Below, piece after piece: positions 49,025 through 59,700 of a stretch of DNA of 64,000 nt. Position 1 is the stretch's first letter, and the number at the start of each line of letters is the position of its first letter. The position numbers were made by a program, and so were the translations under genes. Origin of the DNA: Mycteria americana (taxonomy: Eukaryota > Chordata > Aves > Ciconiiformes > Ciconiidae); the NCBI RefSeq assembly GCF_035582795.1, contig NC_134371.1:48153001-48217000 (forward strand), written 5' to 3'. The notes beneath the pieces are model-generated. The model searched no databases and was not told the DNA's origin. It was given only the letters and a program-made list of their open reading frames with translations.

Positions 49025-50567
49025 ACAGAATCTTTAAAAAAATCAGTTTATTAATGTTTAGAAGTCAATAAAGCTATGTGCAAATTGAACAATAAAAGTC
49101 AGAAACATTTTAAATACTATTTTTTAAACCAGAAAAAAAATCCGTTTAATTGCACTGGAAATTTTACTACAAAGGCAATAAATTTTCTTTACAAAATACC
49201 ACTTCTAGGAATTGCCAATAACTGTAAATCAGTCAATTGCTCTCAGCTATCCCAGATATACCACTTTTGTTATAGTAATACTCTAGGTGCATGAAGACTC
49301 CTGCATCTTATTAACTTATTTACATTGTACACATTCAACCCCATTAGCACAGGTTAGAAGGATAAAAGGAGTAAAAATGATGCTGTAAAACAAATACATT
49401 CAATTTGATGACAGGTACTTCCTCCATGAAGTGATAAAATACAGACATGTTTGCTGAAATTATAAACATTAATAAAATGTGCCAAAATGTATTGCATTTT
49501 GTTATGGAAGTGCATTTATCTATAGTCATTTCACTTCAACTTTCCTTTTATTTTTCTGAAACTCAAGGTATTCTTTTCAGATTTTCCGACCGATCTTTAC
49601 CTTTAGAAAGACTACGAACCTGACGCTGAAATGCCCCTTTACTTTTTAACTCTTCTTACTTAGGCAAAAGTCCTGCTGTTGTCAATAGTATCTTATACTA
49701 TTAGATTTACCTTCAGTCATCTTAAAGAGAAATGACCTTTAGTTCTACCTTGCATTTGTCATGATAATGCAGTTTATTTAATGCTGTAGAATAACAAGGC
49801 AATCAACGTATGGGGCCAAATGCTGCTCTGAGCTACTCCATAAAATCTGATGCAGTCAACAGAGTTGTACAGTTGAAAGTAACTGCAGAGTCTGGCTCAT
49901 GGTCTTCAAATGTAACATGGACTGACAGCAAAAATTCACAGCTACGATCTTGCTAAATAAAACCCCAACAGCTTTGGACTCTGCAAATAAAACCTTATGA
50001 CTTAACTAAAAACTCTGGAAAGTGATGCCAAATTATGGTTGTATGTGGTATAAGTTATATTTGTGTCATCTCTTTCCTTGTTATGTGCTAAACAAACACT
50101 TCTGACCAACTATACCAGAGCCACCACAAAACTCAGTACAGAAAGATCTTTGTGTCAGTGGTTTGCTGCAAGTAAAGAAGAAATAACTTCACATTCTTCT
50201 CACAGGGAAAAAAAAAAGATTCATTCTCCCTCTCCCTCCTCCCCCTCTCTCTTTCTCTCACACACACCAGGCATCATTTCACCAAGGCATCAGTCTTTCA
50301 GAGTTACTAAGGAGATTTCAGGATATGAATGCGCCTGACAATCCTGAGCTGCCTCAGTGCAAAGACAAAACATGCTCCAGGGAAAAAGATTTTCAAGCCA
50401 GAACAGTCTGTCCCATTTCTTGAACTCCAGCCTCGCAAGTGCACCGTTTGCCTCATTAGAACTAATGCTACTTGCTCACTTAAGCCCAACACTGCTGCCG
50501 TGAGCAGGAGGCGTCTCAGCTCCCCGATTTCAGAGGAAGGCTCTGAAATACACCTCCATAGTTAGTC
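49025..50567 (-). other. S1PR1: Probable S1PR1 3' untranslated region
   Basis: AT-rich sequence follows the TAG stop with no further coding signal. Minus-strand AATAAA signals occur at 49773-49778, 49547-49552 and 49047-49052. The last is followed by a GT-rich stretch at roughly 48,960-49,010, as expected for a cleavage site, and gives a UTR of about 1.5 kb, similar to mammalian S1PR1. A pyrimidine-rich run (CT repeats on the plus strand) lies near 50,224-50,270. The true end, or alternative ends, cannot be fixed without transcript data. Confidence 0.5.
49047..49052 (-). terminator. S1PR1: Candidate polyadenylation signal AATAAA
   Basis: The canonical hexamer is on the minus strand about 1.5 kb past the S1PR1 stop, with GT-rich sequence downstream of the expected cleavage point. 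Two earlier AATAAA copies (49773-49778 and 49547-49552) lack an obvious GT-rich element and are weaker candidates. Confidence 0.45.
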
Positions 50568-51707
50568 CTAAGAAGATGAGGTAACATTGCCCGAAGACAT
50601 GATGGTTTCAGGACGGTCGCCTTCCTCCTTCTGTGGGTGGGAGGAGTTGTCAGACTTACTCCGGCTGAACTCCATCCCTCCGATGATTGGCCTCTTGAAT
50701 TTGGTCCCAGAATCTGCCGGGGGACATTTGCAGCAGCACAAAATCTTGATGAAAGCCCTCCGCATCTCTTTGTTTGTCAAGGTGTAGATGATAGGGTTCG
50801 TGGCTGAATTGAGCACGGCCAGTACTAAGAAATATTCTGCTTTATAGAGGATTGGGCAGGTCTTCACTTTACACCCCACATCCAGTAAAAGCAGGATGAA
50901 CAAGGGAGCCCAGCAGACGATGAAGGCACTCAGGACTATGATCACTGTCTTGAGCAAGGCTAGCGACTTTTCTGAGCTCCTAGTAGCTTTGGTAATGTTT
51001 TTCCGAAATGTCAGCCTGCGGCTCCTAGTCCTCACCATGGAGTAGATCCTGCAATAGAGGACGACAATAGATAGCAAAAGGCCAGTGAAAACGGTGGTGC
51101 AAAAGAGAATATAGTGCTTGTGGTAGAGAGGCAGCACGGTGGAGCAGTTGGACAAGAGGCTGATGCAGTTCCAGCCCATGATTGGAAGTCCCCCGAGTAT
51201 CATGGAGATAACCCAGCAAGCACTGATCAGCAAGAAGGAGCGGAAGCTGTTGCTGCCATTGTGGAGTTTCATCTTCAGCATGGTGATGTATCTCTCGATG
51301 GCAATGGCCAACAAGCTGAACACAGAAGCTGACAAGGCAACAAACATGCTGCCTTCTCTTACAAACCACTGGGAGGGGGTAAGGCTATAGGTTTTGTGTC
51401 CAGATAGCAGGAGGTTGGCAGTGTAAGCCACACCAGCCAGCAAGTCTGAAAGAGCCAAGTTCCCAATGAAATAGTACATGGGCCTGTGAAACTTCTTGGT
51501 TTTCCAGATGGTGAGCAAGACAAAAATGTTCTCCAAGATTATAAAGCAGCAAATGATGATAAAAACCACCGATGTCACTCTTATTCCACTGTCCGCATTC
51601 TCATTTAGCTTTCCCGTGTAATTATAATGCTCTTTGATGACATAGTTGACATCAGTGTTGGCGAGGTTGCTGACAACCTTCAGTGGAGCGGTGGTGCTGG
51701 AGCTCAT
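50568..51707 (-). CDS. S1PR1: Sphingosine-1-phosphate receptor 1 (class A GPCR), complete
   Basis: Encodes a 379-residue plasma-membrane receptor for sphingosine-1-phosphate. The family couples mainly to Gi and controls endothelial barrier function, vascular maturation and lymphocyte egress. Visible features: N-glycosylation site at N29 (NYT); seven hydrophobic segments at about 45-67, 77-101, 115-138, 157-175, 197-221, 250-276 and 290-311; the headgroup-binding pair R117-E118; D88 in TM2; ERY at 138-140; CWAP at 265-268; NPIIY at 304-308; cysteines 181/188 and 279/284 for the extracellular-loop disulfides; a cysteine cluster at 324-328 suited to palmitoylation; and a serine-rich tail for GRK phosphorylation. 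Human S1PR1 has 382 residues and is nearly colinear by memory. The start is the first in-frame ATG, with A at -3 (caccATGa); the frame stays open upstream but without an ATG. The stop is TAG. The CDS has no intron, as in the mammalian gene. Paralogues S1PR2-5 differ more in the tail and N-terminus. Confidence 0.98.
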   Translation of the reverse strand: MSSSTTAPLKVVSNLANTDVNYVIKEHYNYTGKLNENADSGIRVTSVVFIIICCFIILENIFVLLTIWKTKKFHRPMYYFIGNLALSDLLAGVAYTANLLLSGHKTYSLTPSQWFVREGSMFVALSASVFSLLAIAIERYITMLKMKLHNGSNSFRSFLLISACWVISMILGGLPIMGWNCISLLSNCSTVLPLYHKHYILFCTTVFTGLLLSIVVLYCRIYSMVRTRSRRLTFRKNITKATRSSEKSLALLKTVIIVLSAFIVCWAPLFILLLLDVGCKVKTCPILYKAEYFLVLAVLNSATNPIIYTLTNKEMRRAFIKILCCCKCPPADSGTKFKRPIIGGMEFSRSKSDNSSHPQKEEGDRPETIMSSGNVTSSS

Positions 51708-51839
51708 GGTGCCCAGCTGGGCGCCGCTTCCCCAGCGGCCACCGGACGGTGACGCCGAGCGCAAAGCCGGTGGCTGCCCCGCAGCTCCTTGGCCCCGCAG
51801 CCTGGCCGGCACTGCTGCACAGCCTCAGAAACCGCAGCC
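51708..51839 (-). other. S1PR1: S1PR1 exon 2, 5' untranslated part
   Basis: This 132-nt leader lies between the predicted splice acceptor and the start codon. Read on the minus strand, the intron ends in a pyrimidine-rich stretch, ttgttctcag, and the exon begins GGCTGCGG. A branch-point-like TTAAC sits about 30 nt upstream (near 51867-51871). The frame stays open through the segment but has no in-frame ATG, so it is most simply untranslated. Confidence 0.8.
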
Positions 51840-53053
51840 CTGAGAACAAGAGGCACAAAGCCCAGAGTTAAAAGAAGGAAGGCAAACAATGTAACAAATG
51901 ATAAACAGTTTAAGATGATCTGCTAGTTTGATTGTGTATCAGAGTCACAAATGTATTCACACAGGAGTCAGTTTCATTCAGCTGTTAAAATGCATTTAAA
52001 AGGTGGTTAGGTACATTCAATAGGTAAAGCTAATAAGACAAAAAAAGTTCTGTCATGCAGAGCTGAACAGGTAAACCGGAGTCAGCGAGGACTGCATTAT
52101 GGGACTCCTTCCAATGCAAAAGACCTCAAAGCTCCCCAGCAATAAGTTCTAGCGTATCTTTTTCTTCAGTAGGAAACACGCCTTGTAATACAACGGCAGA
52201 GGTTTAGAAAGGGAAAGGGCTTGATTTGATTTAACTGCAAATGCATGAAAGCCTGCACAGAAATTACTTGACAGGAGACCTGTATGCTCCTCCATTAGTA
52301 GTCTGAATACGCTTTGGAAGGGGGCAGTTATGCAACTTACTGATGCCATCTCAGTGGTGAATTCACTGATGTATATAAGCAAGAGATCATCTCAAAGCTG
52401 TAAACAGGAAAGGGATGCCCTTGCTAAATAAAAGTAAGAACATGCTTTACAAAACCTGGAGCAGGAAAAAGTTTAGAAAATAAAAAAAAGTATGTAAATA
52501 AGCTAGATAGGAAGCCCATTCCGTGGGTCTGAAAAAAAGAATAGCAAAAAAAATACCTTGCCTTTGAATAATTAGCACTGCAAGCTTTTGAAATGGGCAT
52601 GATTAAGGAATGCAGATATGGAGGAAACTCCCTTTACATATAAATATTTTCTAGTCAACATTTAAAGAGAATTAAAGACGTGAAATCACGCAAGGAAAGA
52701 ACAGGCAGGGTTGTTAAATTACAGCCTAAGCGGGGCAAAGCAGGAGGTGCGAGGCCAGTGTGCACGGCTCCCCACTCTGCTCCCGGGCTCCTGCCCGCAC
52801 CGCTCCTGTCCCGCACCTCGCCCCGCTCCTGCTGCGCTTCGCTCTCTAGCGCGCACCGCTCCCGCTCGGCTGCTCGCACCGCTCCTGCCCCGCACCGCCT
52901 CCGCCGGACGCGGCACTGGTGCCGGACAGCCCCTCGCCTCTTTTGTTTCGGGACCCGCGGCGCTGGCACTTCGCGGCGGCCCCGGCACTTCGCGGCGGCC
53001 CCAGCCTCCGCAGGGTGCGGTGCGGTGCGCGGCCGCCGCTCCCCGAGCCTTAC
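51840..53053 (-). other. S1PR1: Predicted S1PR1 intron 1 (5' UTR intron)
   Basis: The 1,214-bp intron is inferred from a strong donor on the minus strand (GCGAG|gtaagg, GT at 53053-53052) and a strong acceptor (ttctcag|GG, AG at 51841-51840). Known S1PR1 genes have a non-coding first exon followed by one coding exon, which this matches. The distal half of the intron is CpG-rich; the proximal half is AT-rich and unremarkable. No transcript was available to confirm the junction. Confidence 0.75.
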
Positions 53054-53370
53054 CTCGCTCAAGCGCGGCGCGGAGCCCACATCGGCCCTGCGCATCTTGC
53101 GTGCCCGCGGAGCAACTCCAGCCGCCGGGCCGGGGCTCGGTGGTTTTAATGTTTCTGCAGCTGCTGCTCTCCACCCCGTTTCCGATTATTCCCTTCTAAC
53201 TCCTCCCTGCTTGCGGCCACGGGGCGGCTCGTGTGACGGACCTGCATGCCCAGCCCAGCCCGGGAGCTCGCAGAGCCCCGCCGGCGGCCGGGGCATCCTC
53301 GCCGCGCCGCGCCGCCCCGCCCGTCCCGTCCCTCCGCGGCCCTGCCCGCCGCCCGCCGGGAAGGGAGCAG
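53054..53370 (-). other. S1PR1: Predicted S1PR1 exon 1 (non-coding leader)
   Basis: The exon runs from an estimated transcription start about 30 nt downstream of the TATA box to the donor after 53054. It is GC-rich. It holds four ATGs that open short upstream reading frames: 53296 (36 codons, ends 53186), 53247 (33 codons, ends 53146), 53095 (14 codons to the donor, then ending at 51825 after splicing) and 53082 (7 codons). The 5' boundary is an estimate and could be off by tens of bases or have several starts. Confidence 0.6.
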
Positions 53371-53393
53371 CCGCGGGCGGTGCTCTGCCGGGG

Positions 53394-53401
53394 CTTTTAT
53401 A
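53394..53401 (-). promoter_or_regulatory. S1PR1: TATA box of S1PR1 promoter
   Basis: The minus strand reads TATAAAAG, a full match to the TATA consensus, flanked by GC-rich sequence. It lies about 340 nt upstream of the predicted donor of exon 1, which gives a normal-sized leader exon. It is the only good TATA element I saw in the island on this strand. Transcription should begin near 53,370. Confidence 0.65.
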
Positions 53402-53740
53402 GACCCCACAGGCGTCTGGGGAAGAAAGAGGGGCCGAAGCGGAACGCCCAGGAAGGCGTGAAGAGGGGAGCTCCCCCGCGGGATCCACATCGCCCTGCCC
53501 GGCCGCGGGAGGCGGGGAGGGGGACGCCCCGGCCGGCTCCAGCTGTCCCTGCCCCGGACGCCGCAGCCTCCCGCTGCCGGCACGCCGCTGGCCCCGCGGG
53601 AAGGCGACCCTCGCCTCCCCCCGGGAAGGAGGCGGCTCGCCTGGGGCCGCCCGGGGACGTAGGTGTCGGCGGGGCCCGGCCGGCTCCGAGCATGGTCCCT
53701 GCGCCACCCCGCCCCCCGTTTGCCTTACCCCTCCGAGTAG

Positions 53741-56700
53741 GCACAGCATGGATAAGGCCAAAGGAAGCATCCTCTGTGCCACCTCAGTCCTCGCTCTTGA
53801 GGGACGTTTGAAGCAATGTTTAAGGAAATACCTGGAAGAGGCTCTCCCCTTTTCCCACTTCACCAAGCTGGGGGCATGCAGAGGTCTGGTTTTGCCCCGG
53901 CAGGCCCAGTGGCTGGGGGAGCAGTGGGGCAGGGCAGGGCAGGGCGTTGCCTGCACTTGTGGCCTGCAGCCTCCTGTGGCACTGGGGAACTCACCAGAGC
54001 GTGCACCAGCCCCATGGGGCAAGGCTGGGTGCCAGCCAGCCACCGGGAAGGCAGAAGGCAGCACACTGACTGGGGGAGGGAGTGGGGGACTCACTTCACA
54101 CCACTGTCAAAGACGAGCCTGTGTTGGTGTTTCCACATGCAAAACTGTCTGAATGTTCAGAGGATGCTGTAAGGTACCTACATGTTTGAAAACATGAAGA
54201 AAAGTTTTAAATTCATTTTTTAAAACAAAATTGGTAATGGCAACTACTTACAGCAGTAACAGTACTGTTACATAGAGACTGAGAAAGAACAAGTAAGTTT
54301 AGGTTTTATAATTCCTTCTCTCTTCAAACTTTTAAAAGAAAACCCACCTCAGCGTACGTGAAATGCTAACTGTTGGTAATCTACTGTTGCACTTACTGCA
54401 GAAATTTTCCTCTTCCTTCCTTGCTCTGTTCTCTTTAACTCCAAATTGAAATGCAAAAGAATATCACAATAGAGCAGAGCTCAATATATTAGGTCTTTTA
54501 GTTCATAGCATCGCAGCTGTCAATTAGCAGTAGCAGTTGTTATGGGGAAGCAGCTTTCCTCTGAAAGATGGTAAGAGTAACTCTGCCCTCAGGAAGAGAG
54601 TCCCTCTCTTATTTATGCTAATAGTCATGCTTCAATTGCTCCACGCCTCTCCCAGAATGACTCAGATAAATTACACTGGCAAACAGACATTTACTCTTCC
54701 ACCACAAAGCTAGAAACTTGAAAAGATGTTCAGCCTCCTGAGAGCCTGGAGGAAAATACAGCCGTTAAATTACAACTGTCAGAAAAGGCATGCAAGATAA
54801 ATCATGCTTGAGGTTGACATATGCATCCCCTGCAACTGCCTGACATACCCTAGATATTTCAGGCTTTCCCCCTTATTTAGCTAATTTATAGAAAATACTA
54901 AATAAAAGTGCATTCATTAGGCATTTTCCTCTAGGAAATAATTCTCGCATAATTTTAAGCAAGAGGACCATATTAAAAGGAACATGCTTTAATTAAAGGA
55001 TAGAATGACTCAGGGTTTCAGTAGTCAGATATACAGGCTTTCATGTTTAGGTTATTGGTTAACCAACTGAGAGGGCTCCAACTCAGAGGTGTGCCATCCA
55101 ACAAATTATTTGTCAGAGGCTGTGTAAAATACCTGGGCAATTTCAGTTCCAGTCCAAACACTTGGGTATTTGTATCACAAAAAGCATCATTAAAATTAGA
55201 TGACTACACACATTTATAGCCCTCTTGACATCTCAGCAGAGAGGAGACTGAAATACAGCTTCATTCTTCTCCAGCAAATGAAGCCAGATCAGCTGGATTT
55301 GCACTGAAGGCTGTCTGAAACCTCAGAGATGATAGGTTAACGTGGCTCAGCTGCACAGGTTGTAGCCTGCTCACAAGGGCTGAAACACAAACAGAGGTAA
55401 ATTGAGGTTGGTCCAGCCAGCTCTACCAAGAGTATGCTGGTAAGTGTTTAGTGAGGTGATTTACACCAGGGTTATACTCCATCCCCACCAACAGAACAAG
55501 AACTCTTTTCTTAGTACCTCCCCAATTACCAGGTCCAGTGTTAAGGAAGCTTGCACTTCTATGAAACACACTACAGAAATCCAGGGTCTATATAGCTCCT
55601 TTGAGAACTCGACTCTGGAATTGCCTACAGTCAGAATAAGGAGAAAGGACAAGGCAGTGTTATTCATGCACCATTTCAGAAATAACCAGAACACAGGTCT
55701 CAGTCGAATGCCAGCGGGAGGGCTGTGCACATCATGACACCAAACTGACACATCAGAGCCGCTTGACCTGGGTAAACTGGTTAAAAAAAACAAGTTTCTG
55801 CAACATGTCTACAAGCATAGAGGCAGGCACTTTTGTTCACAGGGATCCTCAATATGTGTATGCTCTTAGATACTTCAGTTTTTAGGATAAGCAGAAACTC
55901 ATCTTTTAGGGTCTGGCACACAAAAAAAAAAGACTGCCTGCAACAACCAAAGTTCTTGTGGAACTTCCTATAAGAACTTAGTGTGGTGGGGATTTCAGAA
56001 ACCTGGGTAGTCACAGGGCAATTTCCTTGCAGGAAAATGCTTTGATCTTGTCAGAAAAGAAGTTGCAAGCTGGGGTACTCCCAAAGCCTGCATACTAATA
56101 GATCAGTGGCCTCAGACACCACCAGAAGACCATACTCTTAGTGACAGCACTGCTGCACAACTCACGATTGCATCAGAGGAGTGTCTGAACATTATCCATC
56201 TTGAAAAGATACAGAAAATCCCTGCAAGACGATTAGCAAAGGATTTTTCTCAAACTTACTCTTCTGCACCTTCAAAAAGTCTTCATCTATGTAAACAAAA
56301 TGTAGTTTTATTCATCCTGACGCAACTTGGGCCACAAACCAGAGCCATTCCTCCCTGATGTGCTAGGTCAAGACAGGAGATCCTTGAAATAGTACCAACA
56401 GAACAGGTTTGCTCACCAAGTACCAAGAGTGGCCTGCAGAATCCCCCAAAATTCTCATGACTAGAAGAAATGTAAAAAAGCAGTGTAAAAAGTCATATTC
56501 AGATTTCTGCTGCAATCCCGGAACAAATATTCCATATTTTGAATAATTTTTCAAGATTTACATGCATTGTAGCATGCTCCAATCTGTGCCTTTAAATAAC
56601 TAATACTTTTCAAAGTCTGTAAGGAAAAACCTCCAAACTTATTTGTTCAAATGGGTTAAAATGACACCTTAAATTAAGTACATGCAGGCAGAAGACACTT

Positions 56701-59700
56701 AATTATAATATTGTGAGATAGCTCAACCCATACTGGGAGAATATGCCAGAAAGTTCTGAGAATGCTGAAAGTAAGCATATCTGTATCTGTAAGAAAGCAA
56801 CAAAGAAGAGAATAAACTATTTTATTAATTTGTTAACAGCAAATACAAGCCATTGATATAGATTTTTTTATTATTGATTAATATTTATTAGGTACTCTGT
56901 GAGTACCCAAGAGAGCAATTTAGATTTATTGGTCAGTTTAAAATTAATGTTTCAGTTGCATCACTTTTGCAGTATAGAACAATCTGGTTTTAAATTATCC
57001 TTTCCACAGTGGGTAGGTTAGATGAATTAATTTTCTGTTGATATTCATAGTGTTCAAAAATTCCATATCTTCTTCCCTCAGATTAAAATCAAAAACCTGG
57101 TTTGGAGGAAAAAAAAAAAGAGAAGAAAAAAAAGAAAAAAAAAAGAAAAGTTATGAGAACATTGCAAGGATTAAAGCACACATTTGTTTAGTATTAGCAT
57201 TCTATAATTTAGGTGGTCTGTTTTTATTTTAAGTTCTTGATATTGACAAATTTAATATTAATTAACTGCCCTTTTTGTTTTAAAAGGCTATTGTAAAAAG
57301 TTTGCTATATTCATTTTTGTGAGAATTTTTACTTTATTTTTAGATTGCCAAGCTGAACATAACATTAGGAAAAGCTTAACTCCAAGTGGAAAGAATTGAA
57401 GTAGTTGAGAAAGTGACATGCAATAGTTTTACTGGATATCATTGCACCCAAAACCATAACACACCTTAATATATCTAATAATGATATATATTTTTTTCAT
57501 ATGTATTCAAATATAGCAGAAGTTCTACAGTAATGAAACTGTATAATGCAGCATTAGAAAACTTTTTGAAGCTTAATTTTTTATTCCAGTGATACGGATC
57601 AGTCGACCAAAGTCCTACTGTATGTTTTCTGCTAGGATAAACTAAAGACATTAATGGACACGATAACTGAACTTAACATGCTATTCTGAAGAAACAGAAG
57701 TCTTAGATGGAAAATCAGCAATTATCTGGCAGATTACAGATATTACTTATCTACAATACTGGGAGGGGGGAAAGCAGTAAAATAACCATTTCCTGAAAAC
57801 AAAACAGAACAAACCCACCTGTGATAATTTTTCAGATTAATCAAAGGTACTTATATCTGGTTTATAAGGCATTCGTGATAATCATGCAAAAATCTCACAA
57901 ACCATGTGATATAAAATAGCTGGTTGCTGTTTCATTAATATAAAGAGTCCATTAAATATATTTTTTTCAACATCAGGAAAGTGAATTTATATCACAGTAT
58001 ATGTATGACCCTGACAGCTATGCTTCGGATTAATCTTCCACCACCTTTATACTGCACCTAAAGCAAGTGATTTACTGTAAATTCATCTTGGCAACATTAT
58101 ACTTATGGATATTCAATGGGATGAATCCAGGTTATTAAGAACCATTACAAAAGAATGAATTCATGGAAAAAAGAAAAACAAAACAGAACAAAACAACCCA
58201 ACAATCTCTGCTTTCCTTGTTACCAGGAAACTGTGAAAGTAATTGTACACCACTACCACCACCCTCCAAATTTCACAGCCAAGTTATGAACTTAACACTA
58301 GTTCATTATACTGGTATTTTGAAGTCTCATCTAGAAAGTCCTGGAAATCGATTTTGCTGGAGAAAAAAATTAGACCAATTATTAATAGGATGATAATGCT
58401 GCTAACATACTCTTGAATTTCCTATTAGTAGGTCAGCTCCAGAATGGGTCTCGAAGGGCACTGGCTAGCAAAGCCACTATTAAGATCATAAATACTCCTC
58501 TTGGGCACAGTGACTGAGATCTGGTACAATGGATCTGTGCAAGGTTGCTTACAGAAGCACATCCCATAATGCTGGCCTTGCCTACAATGGTTTCCAGAGT
58601 GATACATGTTATATCACTGGGAAGTAGTATCAGCGTCATTGATATAAATTCATTTCAGGCTTTGTGCTCTTTTTTTTTTTTCCCCCCCAATAGGTGGTGC
58701 CAAGTTTTGGAGATAGTTCTCATGCTCTGGTCCCTTAGAAGTCATTACTATTCTATAATGTCCTGGCAGTTTTAATTAGTCCTATGTGACGCTGCAGATG
58801 AATAAGCAGCCATTCATAAAGACAAACAGTGAGGCTGCATTATTTATGTAATAAATATAACATAGGCTCACTACAAGGCAGTGCAAATGCTTGGCATTTT
58901 CTTTCAAAAGTGTAGACATCTTAATGAAGGCTGCAAAAAGTGCGAAAAGATTAAGTACAGAAAAAGACTCCCAGCACAGCAACATGAAGACTTGCCAGAA
59001 GGTTGGCTTATCTTTTATTTTTACCCAATGCACTATAGTCAGAGATGAGCTTCAAAGCTTTGGAAGGGGTGTGGCCACGTGGAAAGCGTTAACCACTTGC
59101 ATTCAATTAGTGTCAGCAAGAGGTACTCCACCTTTGTCCCCATTTTCAAAAACGTGGGGTGAACATCAGCTTTCCTGGCAGAACAGTTCAGCACTGCTAT
59201 TTTAAAAAGAAAATCAGCTGGTGTTAACCACAGTGGAAAAAGAAGGGTGAATATTATGCAGTCTGCTTGGCTTAGTGGATTTGTGAACTTACTAGTATTA
59301 CAGTTTCTTTATTAAACATGCTAGTTAGAAAAACAATGTCTGGAAAGTTATGTTGGAGGACAGGTGTGGTAGAAACACTTCTGCAGCCTGATTAAAAAAA
59401 ATTCCCTGAAGTATGCACTTCACAAAACCATTCCCATTATCTTCCAATGAAACATTCTTAGGTGCCTTCATCTCTAGTAATATAAAAGATGAAATCAGAA
59501 ATACGCAAGAAAAAGGAGAGAGGGAGACACTCAGAGTCAGACAGGAAGCTACTTGGCTGCACAGAACGGCTTCACCCTTTCCACTGACTTGTTTATTTTT
59601 TTCCTTTCCTTGTTTGTTTCAAGACAGTTCCCTTCCATTAAGGGTCACGGTGCTCCTGCAAAGGCAGCTGATTGCACTTAGGTAGATAACAGTGATACAT

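Larger units (their letters stand above)
52735..53740. promoter_or_regulatory. S1PR1: CpG island over the S1PR1 promoter and first exon
   Basis: About 1 kb of very GC-rich, CpG-dense DNA with sharp edges against AT-rich flanks. It covers the TATA box, leader exon and the start of intron 1. Long open frames on both strands here (for example 52680-53402 plus and 53186-54094 minus) are low-complexity Ala/Arg/Pro/Gly translations caused by the base composition, not genes. GC-box-like CCGCCC runs are abundant. Confidence 0.85.

Noticed and set aside
51708-51812. N-terminal extension of S1PR1 by 35 residues
   Set aside because: The extended frame opens with GTG, not ATG, and has no resemblance to receptor N-termini. 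The ATG at 51707 has a good context and aligns with the known protein start.
52680-53402. 240-codon plus-strand open frame in the S1PR1 CpG island
   Set aside because: Antisense to the leader exon, Ala/Arg/Pro-rich, with competing open frames in all directions.
53186-54094. 302-codon minus-strand open frame across the S1PR1 promoter
   Set aside because: It crosses the promoter and TATA box, is compositionally driven and shows no domain. Only its terminal part from 53296 could exist as a uORF.
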